Under the pieces are notes generated by a model. That model was not told the DNA's origin, searched no databases, and saw nothing but the letters and a program-made list of their open reading frames with translations. Below, piece after piece: positions 10,948 through 26,437 of a stretch of 64,000 bases of DNA (position 1 is the stretch's first letter; each line of letters starts with the position of its first letter). The DNA comes from Spiroplasma culicicola AES-1 (GTDB lineage: Bacteria > Bacillota_I > Bacilli_A > Mycoplasmatales > Mycoplasmataceae), in assembly GCF_000565175.1 (NCBI RefSeq), contig NZ_CP006681.1, forward strand, positions 868,001 to 932,000. The letters run 5' to 3'. The position numbers and the translations under genes are program-made.

Positions 10948-11056
10948 AAACTGGCAGCGTCCTATTTTTGCATTATACTATCGTCGGCGCAGCTGATCTT
11001 AACTTCTGTGTTCGACATGGGAACAGGTGTGACCTCAGCGCTATGACCACCAGATC
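10948..11056 (-). rRNA. rrf: 5S ribosomal RNA
   Basis: The minus strand contains the conserved 5S core CCCATGTCGAACACAGAAG and a terminal stem (TCTGGTGG near the 5' end, GCTGCCAG near the 3' end). It follows the 23S gene and precedes the operon terminator. Ends are estimated to within a few bases. Confidence 0.93.
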
Positions 11057-11103
11057 TGTAGTTTTTTTTGAGAGAAAAGCTAAACAAGTTTAGCTAAATC
11101 ATT

Positions 11104-11125
11104 CTCTCAAAACTGAATACTAGAT
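11104..11125 (-). other. 3' arm of the 23S processing stem
   Basis: The segment downstream of 23S (minus strand CATCTAGTATTCAGTTTT) is complementary to the spacer segment at 14214-14237. Pairing would form the long stem enclosing pre-23S rRNA that is cut during maturation. Confidence 0.7.
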
Positions 11126-11169
11126 GTTCTTTATATACTCTATATACAATATTGTATTGGATTCCCTTT

Positions 11170-14083
<2,914 letters not shown>

Positions 14084-14085
14084 AG

Positions 14086-14370
14086 AAATCCTATTGATAT
14101 ATAGATAATCTATAAATATATTGAAATTTTAGTTTTTCTTAGTAAATTTTAAAGTTACTAAATACGTTTAAATAATAAATTATGAAACGTAAGAAAAATA
14201 AAATGTCTATTTTCATCTAATATTCAGTTTTCAAAGAACGATTTTTCTTGTTCAGAAATTATCAGGGCCCAAAGGCCCGAAATAATCTCTGAAAACTAGA
14301 TAGAACCAAATATAATCAAAAGCTGTTTTATCGATTCGCTCAGCTTTCTCTAATCTATGTTAACTCCATA
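14086..14370 (-). other. 16S-23S spacer with processing arms, no tRNA
   Basis: This 285-nt spacer carries no tRNA gene. It holds the 3' arm of the 16S stem (14287-14306, complementary to 15987-16008) and the 5' arm of the 23S stem (14214-14237, complementary to 11104-11125). A further internal hairpin lies at about 14252-14292, with TCAGA/TCTGA and ATTAT/ATAAT outer arms and a GGGCC/GGCCC tip. The rest is AT-rich. Confidence 0.7.
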
Positions 14371-15895
<1,525 letters not shown>

Positions 15896-16242
15896 TAATG
15901 CGAATATTTTGATTCTTGACTATATCTGTTTGTATTCTCAAAAAATTGAACTTGTATATATTGTACAAATTTAATTGGTTGTTGTTGTTCTATCTAGTTT
16001 TCAAAGATCATTTCGCCGCTTCAATTAACGACATATAAAAATATAACTCAAATAAATTCAATAATCAATAGTTTTTTCAATTTTTTTTAAACTTTTTAAA
16101 GATTTGTTTCAGTTATTTTTAATATATCAATTCACATTCTGTAAAGCCCTATTTAAAGGCCAAACTTAACGGCTTTTTAATAATAGCATAGATATATTGA
16201 AAAAAACAAAAAAAAACAAAAAAATTTAAATTTTTTTGTTTT
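15896..16242 (-). promoter_or_regulatory. rRNA operon promoter and leader
   Basis: This 347-nt gene-free region holds the 5' arm of the 16S processing stem (15987-16008). A candidate promoter has TTGATT at 16063-16068, a 17-nt spacer and TATATT at 16040-16045. A weaker hairpin (AAAGCC/GGCTTT) spans 16143-16176. An A/T-only inverted repeat at about 16214-16245 may end the upstream membrane-protein transcript. No coding sequence is apparent. Confidence 0.45.
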
Positions 16243-17493
<1,251 letters not shown>

Positions 17494-17575
17494 AAGATTT
17501 ACCCCTATCTTTGAAAGCCCTAAAATACATAACTATTTTAGCACAAAAAAATAAAATGCAATACATTTTATTTTT

Positions 17576-18370
17576 TTATTTTTCAAGATTTTTAGTGCGT
17601 TTTAAAAGTTTTCCATAAATAATAATTTGAGTTAAAGCAAATCAACCAATTACGCCAATTCCAATGTATGAGATCGGTGTAAATCCTAATGTAATTATAC
17701 TAAAAAGTAAACATGGTACTAGAAGTAGACGTTTCTTTTTTATATATGCAAAAATTGAAAGAATAAAATAAGTAAAATATACAACTACTAATAATAATGA
17801 ATAAACTAAATATTGCATTCCTGTAATAAAGTGAAGACCACTTATTAAAAGTATTAGATCAATTGAAAATGTGACAAAAAATAAGAAAAAAATCAACATT
17901 GATAAAATAAATGAAGCTTTTCATAATTTAGCACTTGATTTCACATGCATTTGATTTGTTTTAACTTTAGAATCTAATTTTTGTGCTCTTTTATTTTCTC
18001 TTTTATTAGCTTTTCCTCGAGCAATATACATAGGTCCTGCATTAGCATTTCCATGTTTATTGCGCTTATAAACTTTAGTTTTATTTGCATAAATTGCGCT
18101 TTTACCTATAGCAATTGTTGGAAAATAAATAATTGCTCACAAAACTGGAATTCAAATAAATAAATTCATTCAAGCAAAATGCTCTTTTCATTCAAAATAT
18201 TCTTGATTAATTGATGAATGAAAATTACAAAAAACACCCATATCTTTGGTTTTGTCATTTTTTTCTCTTGTTAAAGTCATTGTTGCCATATTGCGACAAT
18301 GACTTTCAAGACAAATATATTCTTCATCGTTTGCTAAATCAATCCTTTTTAAAACATACTTACTCATCAT
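17576..18370 (-). CDS. Membrane protein, unknown function (264 aa)
   Basis: The N-terminal 60 residues are soluble and include cysteine/histidine pairs (CLESHCRNM and CNFHSS) that could form a small zinc-binding site. One membrane segment follows, then a basic region (about 85-125), then three or four more segments (LIFFLFFVTFSIDLILLI and onward). UGA is read as Trp three or more times. ATG-ATG at 18370 follows GGAGA. I do not recognise the family. It lies downstream of gapN but beyond a strong terminator. Confidence 0.6.
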
Positions 18371-18400
18371 TAATTCTCCAATGTAGAAATTATAACAAAT

Positions 18401-18436
18401 AAAAAAAATAGTTGTAAATTAGTAATTTACAACTAT
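18401..18436 (-). terminator. Terminator after gapN
   Basis: A 13-bp perfect stem (ATAGTTGTAAATT and its complement, 3-nt loop) is followed on the minus strand by a T run. It overlaps the gapN stop. Confidence 0.88.
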
Positions 18437-19834
18437 TCCTCTATATCTTGTCATGCTTAATAGTGACTCTCTAATTCCTTGAACCCCTTCTCCTGAATCT
18501 TTAATTCCTAAGAATGGAAAGCAATCTGGTCCTCTTTGTGATTTTGAATTAATATTGATAGTTCCAGTTTGAATTTTCTTTGCTACATTAATTGCTGTTG
18601 AAATATCTTGGCAAAATACACTTGCTTGTAAACCAAATTGAGATTTATTTGCAATTTCAATCATTTCTTCAACTGAATCAATTCTTAAAATTGGTAAAAC
18701 CGGTCCAAATGGTTCTTCTCATGCAACTCTCATATCAACTGTTACATTATCAATTAATGTTGGTCACATTAAGTTTTTTTCTCTTTTATCTCCAGTTAAA
18801 ATTACTGCTCCTTGTGCTTTGGCATCATCAATTAATCCTTGAATAAAATCTGCAGATTTTTCATCAATAACAGCTGTAATATTGGCATTTTCTTGAGGAG
18901 AACCTACAGTTAATGCTTCAACTTTTGCTTTAATTAACGGAATTAATTTATCTGCTATTTTATTTGGCACTAATACTCTTTTAATAGCAGTACATCTTTG
19001 TCCAGAATATCCATAAGCTCCAGCTACAATTTCTGATGCATATTTTTCAAGGTTAAGATCATCTAATACTAATGCTGGATCTTTTCCTCCAAGTTCAAGT
19101 ACTAAATCTGTTGAACTTCCCATTTTTCTAATTTGATTTCCAACACCAACACTTCCAGTAAATGAAATCATATTGATTTCTGGATTTGAAGTAATGATAT
19201 CTCCAACTTCTCTTCCTCTTCCAGTTACAATGTTGAAAATTCCTTTAGGTAAATCTGCATTAATTGCTAAATTTGCCATGAATGCACCAACTAAACTTCC
19301 AGCAGTTGCTGGTTTAAATACAACTGTATTTCCCATCACTAATGCAGGAATAATTTTTGCTAATGCTAAATTAAATGGATAGTTAAATGGTGAAATTGCC
19401 AAAACTACTCCTTTAGCAACTCTTGAAAAGACACCAATTTTGTTTTTAGCACCCATTCCTTCGCCTGTCATTGCTAAAGGATCAATTCTTTTTGCTTCTT
19501 CAAAAGTATAATCAATAATTTCAATTGTTCTTTCAACTTCTGCTAAAGATTCTTTTAGACCTTTAGCAATTTCTTCACTCATAATTTGAGCAATTTCTTC
19601 TTTATTTTTTTCAATTTCATTTCTAAAACGTTTTAGAACTTCAATTCTTTGTAATAGTTCAACTTCTTCTCAATTCTGTTGAGCAGATCTTGCAACTGAA
19701 TATGCTTTATTAATATCATCAGCAGTTAAAGCAGTTACTTTTCCAGCTACTTCAAGAGTGGTTGGGTTAATTATTTCCAATCATTGTCCATTATCAATTA
19801 ATTGGTTATTTATTAATGCTTTGTATGTTCTCAT
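18419..19834 (-). CDS. gapN: NADP-dependent non-phosphorylating glyceraldehyde-3-phosphate dehydrogenase
   Basis: The 471-residue aldehyde dehydrogenase most resembles GapN, which oxidises glyceraldehyde-3-phosphate to 3-phosphoglycerate while reducing NADP. This bypasses one ATP-yielding step and supplies NADPH. Motifs are FNYPFNLALAKIIPAL, FTGSVGVG (cofactor binding), the glutamate motif ELGGKDPALVL and the nucleophile Cys in SGQRCTAIKR. The C-terminal FPFLGIKDSGEG is typical of GapN. Two UGA codons are read as Trp. AGGTGG precedes the ATG. Another aldehyde dehydrogenase specificity cannot be ruled out from sequence alone. Confidence 0.88.
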
Positions 19835-19882
19835 TATTTCCACCTCACATAAATTATATACAAGAATTATTTAAATAAATTT

Positions 19883-20623
19883 TTAGTTTGCTAAGTTATA
19901 CATCAAGATTGAACCAGCAATTGCAACATTTAAACTTTCCACTTGTGAATCTAAATTTAAAATGCAATTATAATCACTTAATTGATAGATTTCTTCACTG
20001 ACTCCATTGCCTTCATTGCCCAAAACTAGAGCATATTGATGCTCTTTTTGTTGATAAATAATGTCTAAATCATTTTTTTGACCTAATTTTGTTGTAATAA
20101 TTTTAAATTTTGATTTAAGATTATTTAACATTGTCTTAATATCGCCATATTCAATGTGCATTCCTAAATGGTTTGCTTGAACAGCACGCAATACTTTTGG
20201 ATTATATAAACTTACAGTATCTTGGGAACACAAAATATTTTTAAATCCAAAAGCCTTTGCGCTACGAATTAAAGTCCCAAGATTTCCTGGATCTTGAATA
20301 TTATCTAAAACTAAAAGATTATTTTGTTCAAATAAACTGGTATTTTCAAATCGACAAATTGCAAATACTTCTTGATTTGTTTTAACATCACTTAATTTTT
20401 GAGCAACATTTTCAGAAATTAAATACAGATTTTCAAAATTTTTAAAGTCATCAATATGTTTTTTAGTACAAAAAATAACTTCAACAACATTGTGGTCAAG
20501 TGATTCTTTGACAATATTTAACCCTTCAGTTAAATATTTTTGCTCACTAAATTGCGATTTTTTTTCTTTTAATTTTAAAGTGTCAATAATTAAATTATTT
20601 TTAATTGAAGTAATTTCATTCAT
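19883..20623 (-). CDS. TrmH/SpoU family RNA 2'-O-methyltransferase
   Basis: SpoU enzymes are knotted SAM-dependent methyltransferases acting on ribose 2'-OH of rRNA or tRNA. The 246-residue product has an N-terminal substrate-binding region and the three SPOUT motifs: NIQDPGNLGTLIRSAKAFGF, ALVLGNEGNGVSEE and LNLDSQVESLNVAIAGSI. The target nucleotide cannot be deduced. It starts 3 nt after the end of the 390-aa gene upstream, so both are probably cotranscribed. Confidence 0.9.
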   Translation of the reverse strand: MNEITSIKNNLIIDTLKLKEKKSQFSEQKYLTEGLNIVKESLDHNVVEVIFCTKKHIDDFKNFENLYLISENVAQKLSDVKTNQEVFAICRFENTSLFEQNNLLVLDNIQDPGNLGTLIRSAKAFGFKNILCSQDTVSLYNPKVLRAVQANHLGMHIEYGDIKTMLNNLKSKFKIITTKLGQKNDLDIIYQQKEHQYALVLGNEGNGVSEEIYQLSDYNCILNLDSQVESLNVAIAGSILMYNLAN

Positions 20624-20626
20624 AAT

Positions 20627-21799
20627 TTATTCTGCATATGCAAACCCAATTTCATACAATTTATTTTCAGGTTTGTCATATTCCTTCCCTTTATATTTTG
20701 GATTTCTTACAGGATAGCCAAAAACAAATTGTGCTCTTCTTGGAGGATCTAAAAGTTTAGCTTGAATTCCTGCTAATGGATTAATTGCTTCTCCTGCTGC
20801 ACGTTTTGCTTTTGTTTCGTTCATAAGATCTTCATAATCTCTTACATTATCTTGTTTTACAAGAATACGAATTTTATTGCTTTCTCATCATTTAATAATT
20901 TTTTGATATTCTTTAAATTCAAACTTCTTTGCAACGTCTCCTGCAATAAAACGATTAGTTTTTTCATTTCACCCAGTCACAAAGTCTTTTCAAACAATAT
21001 CTCCAGTTCTTCCAAATTCCATTAAATCATGGGCTTGATTAATTGTTTCTTCTAAAGTTGGGTGACCATAACCTATAAAAGTATTACCACTTCAAAATGA
21101 AACAAAAATAGTTTTTTTAGGATTTCATATTTCTTCAAAACATAATGCTGTTACTCATCAACGATTATCAACATTATTAAAATAAATTTCAAAACCATAT
21201 TTTGAATTTTTCAAAATTACTTCTGTTTTTGTGATTTTGACAACTTTATATTTAAATTCATTTACAATTTTTTTTACCTGTGCTTCAGTTAATTTTTGAC
21301 GTGATTCACGATTAACATTTAACATTTTAGTTTTGGCATCAATTTGTACTTTTGACTTTGGTGCTAAACTTGGGCGCATTCCAAATCTTAGACGATTTTC
21401 ACTATTTGGATCAGGCATTACAACTGTAGTTTGGCCTTCATCACTTTCTTTAGTTTTTGTTTCATTTTCTTCTTTTTCTAAAACTTGTTGTTTTAATTTA
21501 GCAATTAAACTCTGAGCACCACTCTTCTTTTTCTTAGAACCATTTGTTAAAAGTTCTTCAGTACGATCTGGTTGAAAATCCATAAAACTTGTTTTTGGAT
21601 TTTGACTATCTATTGATTCTTCAATTGCAATAGTTCTTGTTGACGATTTAAAATTATCTTCAAATTCTTCATTATTATTTGTACTATTTGAAAAACCTAT
21701 ATCATCACTTAATTCAAGTGTTAATGATGGCATCTTTGGATCTCTTGGATTTGATGGTTTATATTTAAATAAATCATTATTTTGATTTGATTTTGCCAT
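20627..21799 (-). CDS. Conserved-type hypothetical protein (390 aa)
   Basis: I do not recognise this protein. The first 190 residues are polar and probably disordered, with KKKKSG and EEN-rich patches. The C-terminal 200 residues look folded, with several Trp encoded by UGA and an FVFGYPVRNPKYKG segment. There is no signal peptide. The ATG at 21799 follows AGGGGGTG. It is close-packed with the SpoU methyltransferase gene downstream and the dUTPase upstream. Confidence 0.6.
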
Positions 21800-21832
21800 G
21801 ATTAACACCCCCTTTTATAAATCTTGGTTTAA

Positions 21833-22336
21833 TTAATAATTATTATCTTGTCTTTCAAAATTTTTTTCATTTTTTTTATTATAAGCTGCAATTAATTCAT
21901 CTTCTTGAAAACCAAGATTGTAGCCCATATTTAAAAATGAATTTAAAACATCACTATATTTTTGTTTTACTTTATCTTCATTAAAAATTGATGCATCACG
22001 ATAAGTATCTAAATAAATTTGAATAATATCGCCTTTTTCTTTTGCTTTAAATGTAAATTGATCAAATTCAAATTCAATATTGTTTCCTAAAGAAACAATA
22101 AAATGAAGACCATCAATATATTCTTCTAATAAAATACTTTTTTCACTACTTGCTTTATTAGATCAATATTTAAATGAGCGTTCTTCATTGATAAATTCAC
22201 CCAATTCTACTAAAAAAGCGACCATTTTCTTTTGAATAATATCAGTTGTATCTGTAAAATTCTTTGCTTTGCGAATATAATTATCTAACTGTTCTTGTTT
22301 TTGTGACAAATATATTAAGTGTTTTGTTTGTAACAT
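21833..22336 (-). CDS. Dimeric (all-alpha) dUTP diphosphatase
   Basis: The enzyme hydrolyses dUTP to dUMP and PPi, keeping uracil out of DNA. The 167-residue product fits the dimeric all-alpha dUTPase group (MazG-like fold). It has the metal-binding ELGEFINEERSFKYW segment (about 45-59, Trp from UGA) and EEYIDGLHFIVSLG (about 71-84), whose E-x-x-D and HFI motifs are typical. The ATG at 22336 has GAGGG upstream. It follows the pgi terminator. Confidence 0.85.
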
Positions 22337-22368
22337 TATTTTTATCCCTCTTACTCTAATTTTAAAAT

Positions 22369-22399
22369 AAAAAAACAATAGTTCAACTATTGTTTTTTT
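22369..22399 (-). terminator. Terminator after pgi
   Basis: A 12-bp perfect stem (AAAAACAATAGT and its complement, 3-nt loop) with T tracts on both strands follows the pgi stop. Confidence 0.88.
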
Positions 22400-22403
22400 A
22401 TTT

Positions 22404-23684
22404 TTAATAACCAGGTTTTTTTAATAGTTTAAACATATTTTCTTTATAAACTTCAACCCCTGGTTGATTGAACGGATTAACTCCTAACAAATATCCACTA
22501 AATGCACAAGCTTTCATAAATCAATAGCCTGCATAGCCAAACATTTCTGCATCCATTTTATCAAATTCAAGAATAATATTTGGTACATTTCCTGTATTTG
22601 AGTGAGCATCAATTACCCCCACTAAAGCTGTTGCATTAATTTCATGGAATGTTTTTGTTGTTAAATAATTTAATCCATCTAAATCTTCTTCAGTTGAAGG
22701 AATATTTAAATCAACTGTTGGATTTTTAACATCAATTACAGTTTCAAATAAAACATTTTTTGTTCCTTCTTGAATAAATTGTCCCAATGAGTGTAAATCT
22801 GTTGAAAATACTACACTTGTTGGAAATAAACCTTTTCCATCTTTTCCTTCTGATTCACCAAATAATTGTTTTCATCATTCAGTAAACATTTGCATTTGTA
22901 ACTCGTAAGATACTAATGTTTCTGCTTTATAACCTTTTTGTTCGTGGAAAATATATCTTGCAACTGCATATTGGTAAGCTTGATTATCTAATGATTTTAG
23001 ATCATTTAAAGCTTTTTGTGCACCTCTAAACATTGCATCAGTATCAATTCCAGCAACCAATAAAGGAAAAATTCCAACTGGAGTAAAGACACTAAATCTT
23101 CCTCCAATATCATCTGGAATTGTAAATGTTTGATAACCTTCTGCATCCGCCAATTGTTTTAGCGCTCCGCGAGCTTTATCTGTAACTGCAACAATCCTAT
23201 TTTTTGCAACTTCTTTTCCTTTTTTATCAATTAAATGCTTTTCAAATACTCTAAATGCGATTCCAGGTTCAGTTGTTGTTCCAGATTTTGAAATATTGGC
23301 AATGGCAAATTCTTTATCAGCAATATAATCTAAAACTTGTTTTGTATAAGTCGAACTTATAGTATTTCCAATATAAATTAATTCAACTTTATCATTTGGA
23401 TAAAGCCCTCTGATCATTTCATCAGCAGCTCTTGCTCCTAAATAACTGCCCCCAATTCCAACAACTAATAAAACATCAATTTCTTGTCTTAATTTGTTGG
23501 CAACTTCTTTCATTTTTTGATATTCATCTTTATTGAAATCTTCAGGTCAAGTCAATCACCCCAAAAATTCATTCCCTAATCCTGTTTTGTTTTCAATAAC
23601 ATCGTGAATTTCTTTCATTTTTTCTTTACTAAAATTTTTAATATCATTTTCTATCTTTGAATTTGAAAAATTTATACTTATCAT
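22404..23684 (-). CDS. pgi: Glucose-6-phosphate isomerase
   Basis: Pgi interconverts glucose-6-phosphate and fructose-6-phosphate, the second step of glycolysis. The 426-residue length is that of short Firmicute Pgi. Two SIS domains are visible, with [31 protein letters not shown] and [15 protein letters not shown]. The C-terminal region has [12 protein letters not shown]. Several UGA codons are read as Trp. AAAAGGAG precedes the ATG. The neighbouring S1-domain gene lies 28 nt upstream. Confidence 0.97.
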
Positions 23685-23712
23685 ATTACTATTAGCTCCT
23701 TTTGGATTTGTT

Positions 23713-24039
23713 TTATTTTGATTCTACTATATTTTTTAAATTATCAAAACCATCACCAGTCTCTTTAATTTTTGACTGATTTTCTTTTAATAATTCTGGT
23801 CGGATTTTTTTGTAACTTAATTTTACTTGATTTTTATCTGTAATAATTTCAATTACTTCAACTTCAACTTCATCTCCAACATTTACAAATTGCGAGATAT
23901 CGCTCACAAAATAGTCAGAGAATTCTGAAATGTGAATTAAACCTTTGATAGTATCATCGCCATCAACAACTTCACAAAAGGCACCATAGTTAACTAAGCT
24001 TGTAACTTTAGCTGTAACTTTTTCACCTTTTTTTACCAT
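23713..24039 (-). CDS. S1-domain RNA-binding protein (YugI/CvfD-like)
   Basis: The 108-residue product is a single S1 domain (about residues 4-75: KKGEKVTAKVTSLVNYGAFC, then GLIHISEFSD and VGDEVEVEVIEI) followed by a charged tail. Stand-alone S1 proteins of this size (general stress protein 13 or CvfD in Firmicutes) bind ribosomes or RNA and act in post-transcriptional control. No UGA is present. It probably cotranscribes with pgi. Confidence 0.85.
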   Translation of the reverse strand: MVKKGEKVTAKVTSLVNYGAFCEVVDGDDTIKGLIHISEFSDYFVSDISQFVNVGDEVEVEVIEIITDKNQVKLSYKKIRPELLKENQSKIKETGDGFDNLKNIVESK

Positions 24040-24129
24040 TTTTCTTGCTCTCCTTACGTATTTATTTTAAACTTATTTTGAAAAGAAATGAATATGTTTC
24101 AAAATAATTTTCACAATGAGGAGAAACAA

Positions 24130-24369
24130 ATGGAAAAAAATACCTTAGAACAAAAAGTCAAAGAAATCATCGCACAATTGCGCATGTATGTAACTCAAGA
24201 TGGTGGTGACATGGAATTTGTGGCAATTAGAGATCGTCATGTTTACATACGATTATTAGGAAATTGTGTTGGTTGTGGCTTAACAGAATTAACATACAAA
24301 GAAGGTATTGAAAGTATCCTTTTAGAAGAGTTTCCCTACGACATCGATGGTGTTGAATTAGTAATGTAA
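24130..24369 (+). CDS. NifU C-terminal domain (Nfu-type) Fe-S carrier
   Basis: The 79-residue protein consists of one Nfu domain that transiently binds an Fe-S cluster between subunits through CVGC (in LLGNCVGCGL, about residues 46-49) and hands it to target enzymes. The ATG at 24130 follows GAGGAG; an upstream in-frame ATG at 24088 lacks a ribosome binding site. The sufCDSUB operon lies 0.7 kb away on the other strand, so both likely serve the same Fe-S pathway. Confidence 0.9.
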   Translation: MEKNTLEQKVKEIIAQLRMYVTQDGGDMEFVAIRDRHVYIRLLGNCVGCGLTELTYKEGIESILLEEFPYDIDGVELVM

Positions 24370-24397
24370 TAAATAGATAAAAAGTGGGTGAAAAATA

Positions 24398-24859
24398 ATG
24401 TATTTAGCAACTTGAACAGAAGTTACAAATACAATTATGACTTGTATTTCAACTGTCACAATTGTAAGTGCTTCATTAATTATTCCTTTTTTATTAAGAA
24501 GATTTAATGATAAAAAAATGAGAATGGAAAGTGGCGAAAAATTACTTGCAGATGCCTTTGATAAGTATTTTTCAGATGAATATCCAAAAAATAATTTTGA
24601 ATGATATGTAGCAGAAATAAAATCAATTCAAATAAAGTTTGATATTAACTATGTACACTGCAAAAATTGTAATAAACATTGTAAAACAGATAAATATATG
24701 GAGTTTTTTAAAGGTTATCCAAAAAACATTCCTGAATTAAATAACTTTTATTTTACTACAAGTAGATTTTCATTTAAATTTGAAATGAATGTCTTAATGT
24801 GTTACAAATGTGGAGGAAAACCAAAAGTTAAAAAAATAAAAAAAGAGAAAACTAATTAG
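24398..24859 (+). CDS. Single-pass membrane protein with zinc-ribbon-like cysteines
   Basis: I do not recognise this protein. It has 153 residues: one N-terminal membrane segment (about 12-33, TCISTVTIVSASLIIPFLL), a charged middle and a C-terminal region with HCKNCNKHC (about 88-96) and CYKCGG (about 137-142). These two cysteine pairs could bind zinc. Two UGA codons encode Trp. It begins 28 nt after the Nfu-like gene and probably shares its transcript. GGGTG lies upstream of the ATG. Confidence 0.65.
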
Positions 24860-24873
24860 TTTTCTCTTTTTTT
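24838..24873. terminator. Bidirectional terminator
   Basis: AAAGAGAAAACTAA and its complement form a perfect inverted repeat, with T tracts on both sides. It ends the plus-strand zinc-ribbon gene (overlapping its stop) and would end the minus-strand candidate RNA. Confidence 0.85.
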
Positions 24874-24940
24874 AAACGTTAAATAGTCGGTTCAACGTTT
24901 AGTGTCATAAACTAGATTAATCTAATTTATTTTCCCGACT
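24838..24940 (-). ncRNA. Candidate small structured RNA with its own promoter and terminator
   Basis: On the minus strand, TTGATT (24970-24975), an 18-nt spacer of G-T16-G and TATAGT (24946-24951) predict a start near 24940. The RNA would begin AGTCGGG and fold with ACCGACT (24894-24900) into a closing stem. Two inner hairpins would form: TAGAT/ATCTA and GTTTA/TAAAC with a TGACAC-containing loop. A single-stranded AU stretch then leads to the terminator hairpin at 24841-24870. No open reading frame of note lies inside. It matches no RNA family I recognise. Confidence 0.45.
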
Positions 24941-24945
24941 TCTTG

Positions 24946-24975
24946 ACTATACAAAAAAAAAAAAAAAACAATCAA
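24946..24975 (-). promoter_or_regulatory. Promoter with T16 spacer for the candidate RNA
   Basis: TTGATT and TATAGT on the minus strand are separated by 18 nt that are G, sixteen T, G (plus-strand A run 24953-24968). No gene start lies within 1 kb downstream on this strand, so the only product is the short RNA ending at 24838. Confidence 0.45.
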
Positions 24976-24987
24976 GTGTTTTTTTAA

Positions 24988-25023
24988 GAAAAATAATCAT
25001 TTTTTCAAAAAAATGATTATTTA
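24988..25023 (-). terminator. Terminator after sufB
   Basis: AAATAATCATTTTTT and its complement with a 1-2 nt loop follow the sufB stop and end in T on the minus strand. Confidence 0.75.
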
Positions 25024-25024
25024 A

Positions 25025-26437
25025 TTATCCTACAGAACCTTCCATATCCATTCTAATCAATTGGTTTAATTCTACAGCATATTCTAATGGTAATTCTTTT
25101 GTAAATGGTTCTAAGAAGCCCATAACAATTAATTCTAATGCTTGTTGTTCATCAATTCCACGACTCATTAGATAAAATAATTGCTCTTCACTAACTTTCG
25201 AAACAGTTGCTTCATGTTCAATTTGACTTTGATTATTATGTACTTTATTTTGAGGAATAGTATCTGAATGTGATTGGTTATCTAAAATCAAAGTATCACA
25301 TTCAACTCTTGCTTTTGAATTAATTGCATCTGGTCCAATATATGCCAATCCTCGATAATTGGCAGTTCCCCCTTGAAAAGTAATTGATTTTGAAATGATT
25401 TTTGATTTAGTTTCTTTTCCCAAATGAATCATTTTACTTCCAGCATCTTGATAAACACCTTTTTTGGCAACTGCAATTGAGATAGTATCTCCTTGTGCTC
25501 GATCACCTTTTAAAATACAACTTGGATACTTCATATTAATTTTTGAACCAATATTGCCATCAACTCATTCCATTCTTCCATCTTCTTCAACAAGACTTCT
25601 TTTTGTAACTAAGTTTAAAACATTATCACTTCAATTTTGTACAGTTGTATATCTTACATGACTTCTTTTCCCAACATAAATTTCAACAATTGCTGCATGT
25701 AAATTATTTTTTGAATATACAGGAGCAGTACATCCTTCAATGTAATGTAATTCTGCATCATCTTCAACAATAATTAGAGTTCTTTCAAATTGTCCTGATT
25801 GTTGATAATTAATTCTAAAGTAAGCTTGTAAAGGCATTTCTACTTTAACACCTTTAGGAACATAAATAAAAGTTCCCCCTGATCAAACAGCACTATTTAA
25901 AGCAGCATATTTATTATCGTCATTATCAACAATTGATGCAAAGTATTTTTTAAATAGTTCAGGATATTTTTTTAATGCAGTATCACAATCTGTAAAAATT
26001 ACTCCTTGATCTGAAATCTGAGTTTGCAATTGTTCATAAACTGGAGTTGCATCTCATTGAGCATTAATTCCTACAAAGAAGTTTTTTTCAGCTTCAGGAA
26101 TTCCTAAACGATCAAATGTTTTTCTAATATTTTCTGGTACTTCATCTCAAGATGATGCAATACTATCTGTTCCTCTTGTATAGTAATAATAATCTTGAAA
26201 ATCCAAGAAATTCAAATCTGGTCCAAAACTTGGTTGAGGTCTATCATTAAATTTTTTTAAAGAATCAAGTCTAAAATTCAACATTCATTCTGGTTCTTCT
26301 TTAATTGCAGAAATTTGACGAATTGTTTCTTCTGTTAAACCTTTAGGTACTTTATAACTTGAAACTTCTCCTTCGTTAAACCCATATTTATAGGTACTTA
26401 TTTCTTTAATTTCTTCTTCTTGTTTTAACTTTTTCAT
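25025..26437 (-). CDS. sufB: Fe-S cluster assembly scaffold SufB
   Basis: SufB is the scaffold subunit of the SufBCD complex on which Fe-S clusters are built. The 470-residue length is standard. Motifs include [39 protein letters not shown] (with the conserved Cys) and [20 protein letters not shown] at the C-terminus, shared with SufD. Many UGA codons are read as Trp. Its ATG overlaps the sufU stop (TAATG). It is last in the sufC-D-S-U-B order usual for Firmicutes. Confidence 0.96.

Noticed and set aside
14086-14370. tRNA genes in the rRNA spacer
   Set aside because: No cloverleaf, T-arm consensus or CCA-adjacent acceptor could be found.
24880-24951. Purine/2'-deoxyguanosine riboswitch, known from Mesoplasma
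   Set aside because: A three-way junction is possible but the conserved junction bases are absent and no gene follows on that strand.
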